From Nitrospirillum iridis (lineage in GTDB: Bacteria; Pseudomonadota; Alphaproteobacteria; Azospirillales; Azospirillaceae): a stretch of 64,000 bases of DNA. The first letter of the stretch is position 1; each line of letters starts with the position of its first letter. Positions 53,042 to 60,738 of this stretch are shown here, one piece after another. The DNA lies in the NCBI RefSeq assembly GCF_014205765.1, contig NZ_JACIIZ010000004.1, positions 248,001 through 312,000 of the forward strand. The letters are read 5' to 3'. The translations under genes were made by a program, and so were the position numbers. Below the pieces are notes generated by a model. That model saw only the letters and a list, made by a program, of their open reading frames with translations. It was not told the origin of the DNA and did no database searches.

Positions 53042-53854
53042 TCAGGGCGTTTTGGTGGCGGGTTCGGGCGCCGGGAACAGGGTGTCGGTTCGGCCCAGCA
53101 GACGATAGGCCGCAAGGCCGATATACTCGTGCACCGACTGGGACAGCAGTTCCAGGCCGCGCAGCAGATCGAAGTCCAGCCGGTACAGCAAGGCTTTCGG
53201 CGCCCGTATGTCCACGGGATAGGGCACCACCGGCCAGCCGATGTGGCGGAAAATGCCAACGGACCTGGGCATATGAAAGGCCGACGTCACCAGCACCCAG
53301 GTTTGGCCCGGTGCCGGACGCATCAGGTCGCGGGTGAGCAGGGCGTTCTCCCAGGTGTTGCGCGACTCCCCTTCAAAGGTCACGCGGCTGATGTCCATGC
53401 CCATCTGCTCCAGGGCGGCGCGGGCCACCGGCGCCTCCTTCTCATCCGGTGACCGCAGCTCACCGGAGCCGCCGGAAAAGACGATGCGGGCATCGGGATA
53501 GCGCCGCGCCAGCTCGGGAACGACCATCAGGCGTTCGGCGGCGGCGTTCACCTCCGGCCGACCCGTCTCCGCCGTGGCGACCTGATCGACCGAGCCCCCC
53601 AGGATGATGATGCCGTCGACCCGGTCAGGCAACGCCGCCGGGGCGGGAAAGCGGGCTTCCAGCGCCCGCATGCTCCACGCTCCCACCGGCACCAAGGCGA
53701 TGATCAGCAGGCCCAGAGCCGCAGCACGGGCGCAACGCAAGTGGTGTTGAAGCCTAAAGCTTCCAGTTGTAAAAAGTCCAAATATTAGAAATATAAGTAA
53801 CAAATTGCCCGGGGCACTCAGTGCCCAGAAGACTTTGGACAGGGCGAAACTCAA
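53042..53854 (-). CDS. YdcF/ElyC-type membrane protein (DUF218)
   Basis: 270 residues. Two N-terminal hydrophobic segments (about 8-30 and 44-62), then the DUF218 fold: DGIIILGGSVD, RIVFSGGSGEL, ESRNTWENALLT and WVLVTSAFHMPRSVGIFR. Members such as ElyC/SanA influence envelope integrity and peptidoglycan precursor use. It is the first gene of the minus-strand run that includes mltB and rlpA, consistent with envelope function. Confidence 0.88.
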   Translation of the reverse strand: MSFALSKVFWALSAPGNLLLIFLIFGLFTTGSFRLQHHLRCARAAALGLLIIALVPVGAWSMRALEARFPAPAALPDRVDGIIILGGSVDQVATAETGRPEVNAAAERLMVVPELARRYPDARIVFSGGSGELRSPDEKEAPVARAALEQMGMDISRVTFEGESRNTWENALLTRDLMRPAPGQTWVLVTSAFHMPRSVGIFRHIGWPVVPYPVDIRAPKALLYRLDFDLLRGLELLSQSVHEYIGLAAYRLLGRTDTLFPAPEPATKTP

Positions 53855-53902
53855 GGTACTTGCCTCCCATAATAATTTGTCAGGTCCGTCGAATCAGCGG
53901 CG

Positions 53903-55375
53903 ATGCAAGCCGTTCTAACCAGCGGCCGGGTGGGACGGTGCACTGAATCGTCAGATTTGCTGGGGTTTGCCGAATATTGCGGGAGCAGCGCAGTTTCCTC
54001 ATGCGGGCCGGACAGAAAATGGTCTAAGGTCAAAATCAATCGAGAACAAGCTGGCCTAGCCCTTATCGTGACCGAAGCCTGCCTGACCGTCGCCGCCCGA
54101 TCCGACGCGGCCCCCCCCAGTGCTGGTGCTTTGCAGGATATTTCCGTCTTCACCCGCCGGATTGACGATCACCTGACCAGCCATAGCGGCCCCTGCGCCG
54201 TCCTGGTCATCGAGATCTCGCGCATGGCGGAACTCTATAAGCTGCTCGGCCAGCAAGCGCTGGACACCTCCATGGCCATCATGGCCGAGCGGGTGTTGGG
54301 ACTGTGCGGCGGCGAGGATGCGGTTTGCCGAATCGCGCGGGCGCAGTTCGCGGTGTTCCTGCCCGACCTCAGTCACGCCAGCAAGGCGCTGTTCACCGCA
54401 TCCGCCCTGTCTTCCCGCGTCGGCGAACCCATCCTGGTCGAGGGCCGGCTGCTCTACATGGTGGCCAAGATCGGTGTCGCCGTGTCCCCCGATGACGGCA
54501 CTAGCGGCCAGGCGCTGCTGCGCAACGCCGCCATCGCCCAGGGGGAAGTGGCCAAGTCAGGCTCCGTCCACTACCTGCATTACACCGAACAGATGCGGGA
54601 GCGGCTGCGCCACCAGTTGATCACGGAGACGGAGCTGCGCCAGGCCCTCCTGGATGAGGCGTTCGTCCTGCACTATCAGCCCAAGGTTTCCATCGCCGAC
54701 GGGACACCGATCGGCGGGGAGGCGCTGATCCGCTGGCGGCATCCCACCCGCGGCTTGGTCTACCCGATGGAATTCATTCCCATCGCCGAAGAGACGGGGC
54801 TGATGGTGCCCATCGGCGAATGGGCGCTACGCGAGGCCTGCCGCCAGATTCAGACCTGGATCGAAGCGGGGAGCCAGCCGCTGCAGATCGCCGTCAACGT
54901 ATCGGAGCGGCAGTTCCGCTGGGGCCACTTGCCCGCCTTGATTGACGTGCTGCTGCGGGAAACGGGCATCCCTCCCCATCTGCTGCAACTCGAGATCACC
55001 GAATCGGTGCTGCCGGAGGATCTGGAGGGCGCCTTGCGCCAAATGGCCTGGATCGCCGATTGTGGTGTGGCCCTGGCCCTGGATGATTTCGGCACGGGTT
55101 ACTCTTCGCTGTCCTATCTGCGCGAACTGCCGCTGGACTGCCTGAAGGTCGACCGTAAATTCGTGCAGGACATGGAACAGGATATCGGCACCCGCCATAT
55201 CGTGCAGGCCATCGTCGCCATGGCCAAGGCCATGGGGCTGAAGGTGGTGGCGGAAGGCGTGGAAACCGAGGGTGAACGCAACCTGTTGCACGGCATGGGG
55301 GTGGAAGAGGGCCAGGGCTACCTGTTCGCCCGCCCCCTGCCCGTCAAGGAATTCGAGCTGTTCTGCGGCCTGTGA
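53903..55375 (+). CDS. EAL-domain c-di-GMP phosphodiesterase with degenerate GGDEF domain
   Basis: Up to 490 residues. The N-terminal half (about 90-220) is a GGDEF-like domain without the GGDEF signature (ARAQFAVF at that place), so it should be inactive as a cyclase. The C-terminal EAL domain (about 235-485) has the active-site EALIRW, NVSERQF, ITESVLPED, DDFGTGYSSLSYL and a complete catalytic set, so it probably hydrolyses c-di-GMP. No transmembrane helix. The real start is uncertain; GTG 54068 would drop an unstructured leader. Divergent from ydcF and convergent with PilZ. Confidence 0.88.
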   Translation: MQAVLTSGRVGRCTESSDLLGFAEYCGSSAVSSCGPDRKWSKVKINREQAGLALIVTEACLTVAARSDAAPPSAGALQDISVFTRRIDDHLTSHSGPCAVLVIEISRMAELYKLLGQQALDTSMAIMAERVLGLCGGEDAVCRIARAQFAVFLPDLSHASKALFTASALSSRVGEPILVEGRLLYMVAKIGVAVSPDDGTSGQALLRNAAIAQGEVAKSGSVHYLHYTEQMRERLRHQLITETELRQALLDEAFVLHYQPKVSIADGTPIGGEALIRWRHPTRGLVYPMEFIPIAEETGLMVPIGEWALREACRQIQTWIEAGSQPLQIAVNVSERQFRWGHLPALIDVLLRETGIPPHLLQLEITESVLPEDLEGALRQMAWIADCGVALALDDFGTGYSSLSYLRELPLDCLKVDRKFVQDMEQDIGTRHIVQAIVAMAKAMGLKVVAEGVETEGERNLLHGMGVEEGQGYLFARPLPVKEFELFCGL

Positions 55376-55393
55376 TCGTCGGCGCCAGCCTCG

Positions 55394-55780
55394 CTAAGCC
55401 GGCGGTTGCGCCGTATCGTCCTGCCTGACGGGTTTCGTGCCGCTCACTGCGCGAACCCAGCCGGCGACGATGGCGCCAACGCCGTCGCGCTCGAACTCGA
55501 TGCCCACACCGGCATCGGTATGGCGCACGATGCGCACGGCGGCGGCCACCGGCGCACCGGGCAACCGCAGGACCCCTTCCGTTCCAATGGACAGATTCGC
55601 CCCGGGGGCGCGGGGGATAAGGAAGGCGCCACCGGCGGAAACATCGGCGATGCGGCAGGAGACGACGGCGTCACCACAGCTGAGCTGCACTTCGCTGTCC
55701 ACCGACAGGCGGTCATAGGTGCGACGGTTGCTGGGCCGCACCAGACTGGACAGGACACGCTTGAGACCGCCCCAGGCCAT
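55394..55780 (-). CDS. PilZ-domain c-di-GMP-binding protein
   Basis: 128 residues. c-di-GMP site motifs RRTYDR (RxxxR) at about 18-23 and DVSAGGAFL (DxSxxG) at about 46-54. Small single-domain adaptor protein. It is convergent with the EAL gene, 18 bases apart, so the two form a compact c-di-GMP pair of hydrolase and receptor. Confidence 0.87.
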   Translation of the reverse strand: MAWGGLKRVLSSLVRPSNRRTYDRLSVDSEVQLSCGDAVVSCRIADVSAGGAFLIPRAPGANLSIGTEGVLRLPGAPVAAAVRIVRHTDAGVGIEFERDGVGAIVAGWVRAVSGTKPVRQDDTAQPPA

Positions 55781-56011
55781 ATGCCGCCCCCTCCTCTAGA
55801 GTGCGATGGGTTCAGGCGGAACGCGCGGCGGTCCGTCGGGAAGGCGGGCGCGCTCAGCCATGTCATGGTCGCAGTGTGACGCCAAAGTTGCGGCGACGCA
55901 AATGCCTGGGGGGAATGCCTTTACCGCGAGCATCTCCTGGCCGCCACGCCCTGTGGTTTGTGTGCATTTTATTTCGGCAACGGAATGATTGTCGCCATTC
56001 GGAACGGGCGT
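55781..56011. other. Intergenic region, no gene seen
   Basis: 231 bases between PilZ and a small minus-strand gene. Short frames are present on both strands without a ribosome site or domain. No clear promoter or hairpin found. Confidence 0.3.
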
Positions 56012-56266
56012 TCAGCGGCGCGCAGGGACGATACCGTTCTCAGAACGGATATCCGCCAAGTCGAGGACATAGGACTCGAGTGCCAGCCGCTCCGCTGGAC
56101 TGGCATCGGCGTATGCCCGAGTGCCACGGATGCGGGATAGCATCTCCGCCGCCCGCGCCAGGGCGATATCGGCGACTGTGCATGGGGATACGGCATTGCC
56201 CCTGGGCTGGGGGCTCCCTATCGTTGCGCCGGGATCGCCCTTGCGATCGTCTTGAGGATTGGACAT
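56012..56266 (-). CDS. Small hypothetical protein
   Basis: 84 residues, acidic-basic mixed, with a helical segment TVADIALARAAEMLSRIRG. GGGAG lies about 12 bases upstream of the ATG. No domain recognised. A shorter ribosome spacing would be more convincing. Possibly conserved among related genomes, but I cannot check. Confidence 0.5.
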   Translation of the reverse strand: MSNPQDDRKGDPGATIGSPQPRGNAVSPCTVADIALARAAEMLSRIRGTRAYADASPAERLALESYVLDLADIRSENGIVPARR

Positions 56267-56396
56267 CGTCCAAAATCTCCCCTGACAACAGTGGGCACTG
56301 ATCTACAACGGAAATTGTTTATACAGCTTGCGTAGAGGCGGAGGAACGGAGGCGGGGGGACTATCTCCAAATCGACAGGAACAGGCGGACGCTTCT

Positions 56397-57161
56397 TCAA
56401 TTATGCCGGGCGGCCGCCTCTGACGGGCCCACGACGGTCAAGGAAGGATCGCCACCTTGACGGGCATCAAGCACCTTGTGCACCGACTGGCCGATCATGC
56501 GGATCTCGTCGAACTGGGTGACCAACTCGAAACAAAACAGGAAAGCCAGGGTATAACAGGGCGCGGGAAAGCGCATCATGACCCGCAGGATAGGGGTGGC
56601 GTACAGCGGCCGGACGGCGTCGCGGGTCATCGCCAAGGTGATCAGTATGCCGATCACGGCGCCGCCCAGGATGTCTGTGGGGTAGTGAAGCCCCAAATAG
56701 ACCCGCACCAGGCAGACGACCAAGGCCGTGTAGATTCCGGCGATGATGCCAATCCGACGCCACACCAGGAAGATGCCGGTGGAAACGGACATCCACAGCA
56801 TGGCGTGGTCGCTGGGAAACGAACTCCATGTCCTGAGGATGGTTTCGGTTGTGCCGCTCAAGGGAAAGCGGAAAGGCACCTCCGGATCATAAATGGGACG
56901 CGGGCGGAAGGGCAGGAAATGGGCCAGCAAGCGCCCAGCGGCCAGCGACAGCAGGCCACTGACGAAGGTGGCGATGACCATCTCCTTTTCCCACGCCCCG
57001 CGCCTGCCCCCTCGAAACCAGACCCACCACAGGATGGCGACGAGAAACAGCCCCTTGAACAGGGAGAAGTCGGCGATGGTGCGGATGGCGTGATTGACCA
57101 CCTCGGATGTGAAGGCGTGCCGGGTCAGAAATTCCTGGATGGCGCTGTCGAAGCCGTTCAT
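56397..57161 (-). CDS. PAP2-family membrane phosphatase
   Basis: 254 residues with five to six hydrophobic helices. PAP2 motifs: FRPRP, SFPSDHAML and VYLGLHYPTD, giving the His/Arg phosphate site. These enzymes dephosphorylate undecaprenyl-PP or lipid phosphates on the periplasmic side. Start at 57161. It stands alone. Confidence 0.88.
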   Translation of the reverse strand: MNGFDSAIQEFLTRHAFTSEVVNHAIRTIADFSLFKGLFLVAILWWVWFRGGRRGAWEKEMVIATFVSGLLSLAAGRLLAHFLPFRPRPIYDPEVPFRFPLSGTTETILRTWSSFPSDHAMLWMSVSTGIFLVWRRIGIIAGIYTALVVCLVRVYLGLHYPTDILGGAVIGILITLAMTRDAVRPLYATPILRVMMRFPAPCYTLAFLFCFELVTQFDEIRMIGQSVHKVLDARQGGDPSLTVVGPSEAAARHN

Positions 57162-57426
57162 GCGTCGTTCTTCCTCCCAGACCTCCAGCCGGCCCTTGGC
57201 ACCAAGGACAATCCCTCAGGGCATGACGACAGCGTTTCCGGCCGCGATCATGCGGCCGGAGGATACGGTCATCCCCGTTTGCCCCAGGAATTTGGCTGGC
57301 GTCGGGAACGCGGAGACCAGCGGTTCCGACGCCTGACATTTAAATGCCAATAAAATGTAATAAAAACTTTATCTTCAGGAGCGCCGCCCCCAAAGCGATC
57401 TTTAGAAATAGGCCGTGCCGGCCGAC
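57162..57426. other. Intergenic region with AT-rich block
   Basis: 265 bases. AT-rich at about 57335-57380 (TTTAAATGCCAATAAAATG, TAATAAAAACTTTATC), probably the control region of the PAP2 gene or the end of the NUDIX transcript. No gene accepted. Confidence 0.35.
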
Positions 57427-57873
57427 TTAGCGGCCGAGCGGGGTATAGGCACGCTGACGAGTCCAGGCGTCCAACGCCAGTTCCACTGGGCGGAACAGGG
57501 GCTGCGGCAAGGCGTCCAGACCGTACCAGCCCCAGTCCGCGATTTTGTGCGGTTCCAGCACCTGGGGTTCCCCCGGTTCCACCTCCTCGGCAATGAACTG
57601 GATGTCCACATAGTGCTTGTCGTAGGCCAGGATGTTGTGCAGGCAAAGGAAGCGCAGACGGCGCACCACCAGGCCGCATTCCTCCCGCACCTCACGGATG
57701 GCGCATTCCTCGAAGGTCTCGCCATATTCCAGGTGTCCCCCACACCAGGAGTAGCTGCCATCGCCATGACTGTTGCGTCGGCGGCCCAGCAGGATGCGTC
57801 CCTCCCGCTGGATCAGGACCCCGATGCCGACCTTGGGCACGCCATCGGCGGCGGATGCTAGGGATGGGGTCAT
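57427..57873 (-). CDS. NUDIX hydrolase
   Basis: 148 residues. A complete Nudix box GX5EX7REUXEEXGU is visible as GGHLEYGETFEE followed by REVREECGL. Expected to hydrolyse a nucleoside diphosphate linked to another moiety. Divergent from the SRAP gene with 104 bases between starts. Substrate cannot be told. Confidence 0.9.
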   Translation of the reverse strand: MTPSLASAADGVPKVGIGVLIQREGRILLGRRRNSHGDGSYSWCGGHLEYGETFEECAIREVREECGLVVRRLRFLCLHNILAYDKHYVDIQFIAEEVEPGEPQVLEPHKIADWGWYGLDALPQPLFRPVELALDAWTRQRAYTPLGR

Positions 57874-57977
57874 GGGGGTGCTCCGGATACTAATTGTGGC
57901 GGCTCAGGCCCGCCGAGCGGTATCATGATCGCCACGTCCCGCCAAGTGTCCGTCTTTCTTTCCGGAGTCGCCCCCCC

Positions 57978-58670
57978 ATGTGCGGTCGTTACGCCGCCGT
58001 CACGCCGGCCCAGGCCATGGAAGCGCTGTTCCAGACCTTGGGCGCCCTGCCCAACTTCCCCGGCCGCTTCAACATCGCGCCCACGCAAACCGCCCCAGTG
58101 GTACGCTGGAACGCGCAAACGGGGGAACGGCGGCTGGATCTGCTGCGCTGGGGCCTGGTGCCGTCGTGGGCGGAGGATCTGTCGGGGGGCGCCCGGATGA
58201 TCAACGCCCGGTCGGAAAGCGTGACCGAGAAGCCAACCTTCCGCCAGGCCTTCGCCCGCCGCCGCTGCCTGGTGCCGGTGACGGCCTTTTATGAATGGCG
58301 GGTCGAGAATGGGGCCAAGCAGGCCTACGCCATCGCTCCCGCCGATACCGGGACCGCCGCCTTCGCCGGCCTGTGGGAAGGCTGGAAGGATCCGACCAGC
58401 GGCGTATGGGTGCGCACCTACACCATCCTGACCACGGTGGCCAACGACGCCATCAGCCACATCCACCATCGCATGCCGGTCATCCTGGCGCCCGACCATT
58501 GGCCGGCCTGGCTGGGCGAGACGGATGCCGACGCGCCAGCGCTCCTGGACCTATTGCGTCCCTACCCCGCTAACGAGACGCGCTTTTGGGCGGTGGGACC
58601 GCGGGTCGGCAACGTGCGCAACGACGATGCCGACCTGCTGGTGCCCCAGGCGGCCCTGAGCCTGTTTTGA
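57978..58670 (+). CDS. yedK: SRAP-domain protein (YedK/HMCES-type)
   Basis: 230 residues. Begins MCGRYA, where Cys2 becomes the catalytic residue after Met removal and forms the thiazolidine link to abasic sites. Further motifs NARSESVTEKPTF, RCLVPVTAFYEW and HHRMPVIL match the SRAP domain. It shields abasic sites in single-stranded DNA. ATG 57978 is certain from the Cys2 rule; the longer open frame before it is not used. Confidence 0.94.
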   Translation: MCGRYAAVTPAQAMEALFQTLGALPNFPGRFNIAPTQTAPVVRWNAQTGERRLDLLRWGLVPSWAEDLSGGARMINARSESVTEKPTFRQAFARRRCLVPVTAFYEWRVENGAKQAYAIAPADTGTAAFAGLWEGWKDPTSGVWVRTYTILTTVANDAISHIHHRMPVILAPDHWPAWLGETDADAPALLDLLRPYPANETRFWAVGPRVGNVRNDDADLLVPQAALSLF

Positions 58671-58719
58671 CAATTACCGTTAGGCTTGTCGCAGGGCCCC
58701 CATCTTTTCGGTGACGCCG

Positions 58720-59616
58720 TCAAAGACGCAGCCCGATCTGCATCCAGAAATTCTCCCCCTGGGCCCGGTGCTCGGCCATGAACTCATGCTGCCAGGTGAA
58801 GGTGGCATCCAGCGGGCCGATATTATGGCTGATGGCCGGGCCTGCGGCGAAAGCCTTGCCACGGTAGCCGTCGCTGTCCACCTTCAACCCGTTCTGGGTG
58901 TCATCCTCGTACTGGACATAGAAGTAGCCGGAAACGCCGAAGCGCCATCCATCGACATTGCGGGCGACGGCGAAGTCCAGGTCGAAGTCCGAACCGGAGT
59001 GGTAGTGGGTGGCGTCGTTGGTGGTGTTGAACGCCAATCGTGGGGAAATCTGCGCCTGCCAACCTTCGGGATCAATGTAGGCCAGTCCAAGCGTGGGCTG
59101 GAAGGACCAGACATTGCGGCCGATGTTGGCCAGCGAGTTGGCGCTGTATTGTCCCACCGGCATGAAAATGTCGGTGCCCCATACCAGCGACAGGTTGGGG
59201 GCCAGATGCCATCCCAGCAGAATGGGGGTGATGCCGATATCGCCAAAACCCAACTTGCTGGTCTTTTGGCCGGCCACTTCGGCATGCAAGTCGACGATGG
59301 GGACGATGACTTCCGTTGCCACCTGCGCGCCGAACAGCTGATAGGGCGTCACCACGAAGCCGCGAAAGGTTTGGGAGACGGATTCCACGCTGAAGGCCAG
59401 CGGCAGCTTGTTGCCGCCGCCATCATTCATCTGATCTGCAGTATAATAGTTGGGCTGTAACAGAAGGTATTCACCGGGGGGCGGCATCGCGCCAGCCAGG
59501 TATATACTGGCACCAGGTGGGTAGCTGTTGCCACCGCTTTCGGTGGCGGTCGCTGTTTCCAGATTTGCAAACGCAGTTACGCACAGAATTGCTGCGCCAA
59601 TCGCCCAATTTTTCAA
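58720..59616 (-). CDS. Outer-membrane transporter of the phenol-degradation MetA family
   Basis: About 298 residues. TTG start at 59616 with GGAGG 8 bases upstream, followed by a signal peptide (about 1-24, AIGAAILCVTAFA). The mature part has GFGDIGITPILLGWHLAPNLSL, then barrel strands and a C-terminal WMQIGLRL, as in the MetA-pathway (SphA-like) outer-membrane family (PF13557). The frame is open upstream to 59646 but that start lacks the ribosome site. Possible role in uptake of hydrophobic or aromatic compounds. Convergent with SRAP. Confidence 0.83.
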   Translation of the reverse strand: MKNWAIGAAILCVTAFANLETATATESGGNSYPPGASIYLAGAMPPPGEYLLLQPNYYTADQMNDGGGNKLPLAFSVESVSQTFRGFVVTPYQLFGAQVATEVIVPIVDLHAEVAGQKTSKLGFGDIGITPILLGWHLAPNLSLVWGTDIFMPVGQYSANSLANIGRNVWSFQPTLGLAYIDPEGWQAQISPRLAFNTTNDATHYHSGSDFDLDFAVARNVDGWRFGVSGYFYVQYEDDTQNGLKVDSDGYRGKAFAAGPAISHNIGPLDATFTWQHEFMAEHRAQGENFWMQIGLRL

Positions 59617-59841
59617 AGAGCACGTCCTCCACATTGTTGAGACCATACGCGGGTGGCCTCATTTTATTCTGATGTGGAGAAAATCGACGAAAGTGGCCGC
59701 CTGGGACAAGGCGCATTATTCAATAGGGACTTATCTGTTCGGACGATACACCGTGCGGTTGCCACGGCGTCGCGGCGATATGTCGCGACGCCGGTGTCGG
59801 TGCCGGCACCCGCCATGAAACAGACTAAGCTATTGAAAAGA

Positions 59842-59917
59842 TGGTGATCCCGGTGGGATTCGAACCCACGACCCCATGATTAAAAGTCACGTGCTCTACC
59901 GGCTGAGCTACGGGATC
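59842..59917 (-). tRNA. tRNA-Lys (anticodon TTT)
   Basis: A complete cloverleaf on the minus strand: acceptor GATCCCG with CGGGATC, discriminator A and encoded CCA (76 bases), D arm GCTC with GAGC, anticodon stem CGTGA with TCATG, loop CTTTTAA giving anticodon TTT, and T arm GTGGG with CCCAC around TTCGAAT. All standard elements are present. Confidence 0.95.
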
Positions 59918-60091
59918 GACCGCGGGGAAAACGCCTTGGCTTTCCGCGAACGAAGACGGCGCCCGTGGGCCGTCCCGGTGTGGCGCGCACCATAATGACG
60001 GGTATGGGCGCGGTCAATGGAAAGAGGCGGGGTCCCGCCTTTTAGCGGCGCATAGGGCCCCTGCCCCAAAAAGATCACCTTGACGGACGGC

Positions 60092-60637
60092 TTACTCGCC
60101 GGCCCCGCCGGTGGCAGGATCTATCCCTTGCCGGGAGTCCTGGGCGAACCGTTCGGCCAGACGGTGGGCGACGCGCGGACTGACGAAATGGGCGATGTCC
60201 CCGCCCAACCGGCCGATTTCCTTCACGAAGCGGGAAGAGATGAACTGGTGTCGGTCCGACGCCATCAGGAAAACGGTCTCGACCTGCGGGTTGAGGCGCG
60301 CGTTCATGCCGGCCATCTGGAACTCGTACTCGAAGTCCGACACGGCGCGCAGGCCGCGGATGATCACCTTGGCCTGGCAGCCCACGGCGAAGTTCATCAG
60401 CAGGGTGTCGAAGGGCCGCACCTCCACCGAGATGCCCTTGGCGATCAGGGGCGCCACCTCGTCCTGCACCAGGGCCACCCTCTCCGGGGTGGAGAACAGC
60501 GGCCCCTTGCCGGCATTGCTGGCCACCCCGATGATCAAATGGTCGACCAGTTTGGCCGCCCGCTGGATGATATCGAAATGCCCGTTGGTGATGGGGTCGA
60601 AGGTGCCGGGATAAACCCCGATGCGACGCTCGCTCAT
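60092..60637 (-). CDS. coaD: Phosphopantetheine adenylyltransferase
   Basis: 181 residues. Nucleotidyltransferase motif GTFDPITNGH near the start and ISSRFVKEI near residue 135, with FDTLLMNFA and VIIRGLRAVSDFEYEFQM between. It makes dephospho-CoA from 4'-phosphopantetheine and ATP. It follows gyrA on the same strand after 101 bases. Its C-terminal tail (about 160-181) is longer than usual. Confidence 0.95.
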   Translation of the reverse strand: MSERRIGVYPGTFDPITNGHFDIIQRAAKLVDHLIIGVASNAGKGPLFSTPERVALVQDEVAPLIAKGISVEVRPFDTLLMNFAVGCQAKVIIRGLRAVSDFEYEFQMAGMNARLNPQVETVFLMASDRHQFISSRFVKEIGRLGGDIAHFVSPRVAHRLAERFAQDSRQGIDPATGGAGE

Positions 60638-60699
60638 CCTTCCCCCCGCCGATCCAATCCGCCCATCGTTCAGCTCCGTCCGCCGGCTTCGCCCTTGGG

Positions 60700-60732
60700 C
60701 CGGGTTTGAATCCCCTGCGGGGTCAAACCCGG
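60700..60732. terminator. Hairpin between gyrA and coaD
   Basis: CCGGGTTTGA pairs with TCAAACCCGG, and CCCC with GGGG inside, leaving an AT bulge and a small loop, about 14 bp in all. It lies in the 101-base space after the gyrA stop at 60739. There is no T run, so it could terminate, attenuate or protect transcript ends. Confidence 0.5.
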
Positions 60733-60738
60733 TCGCCC

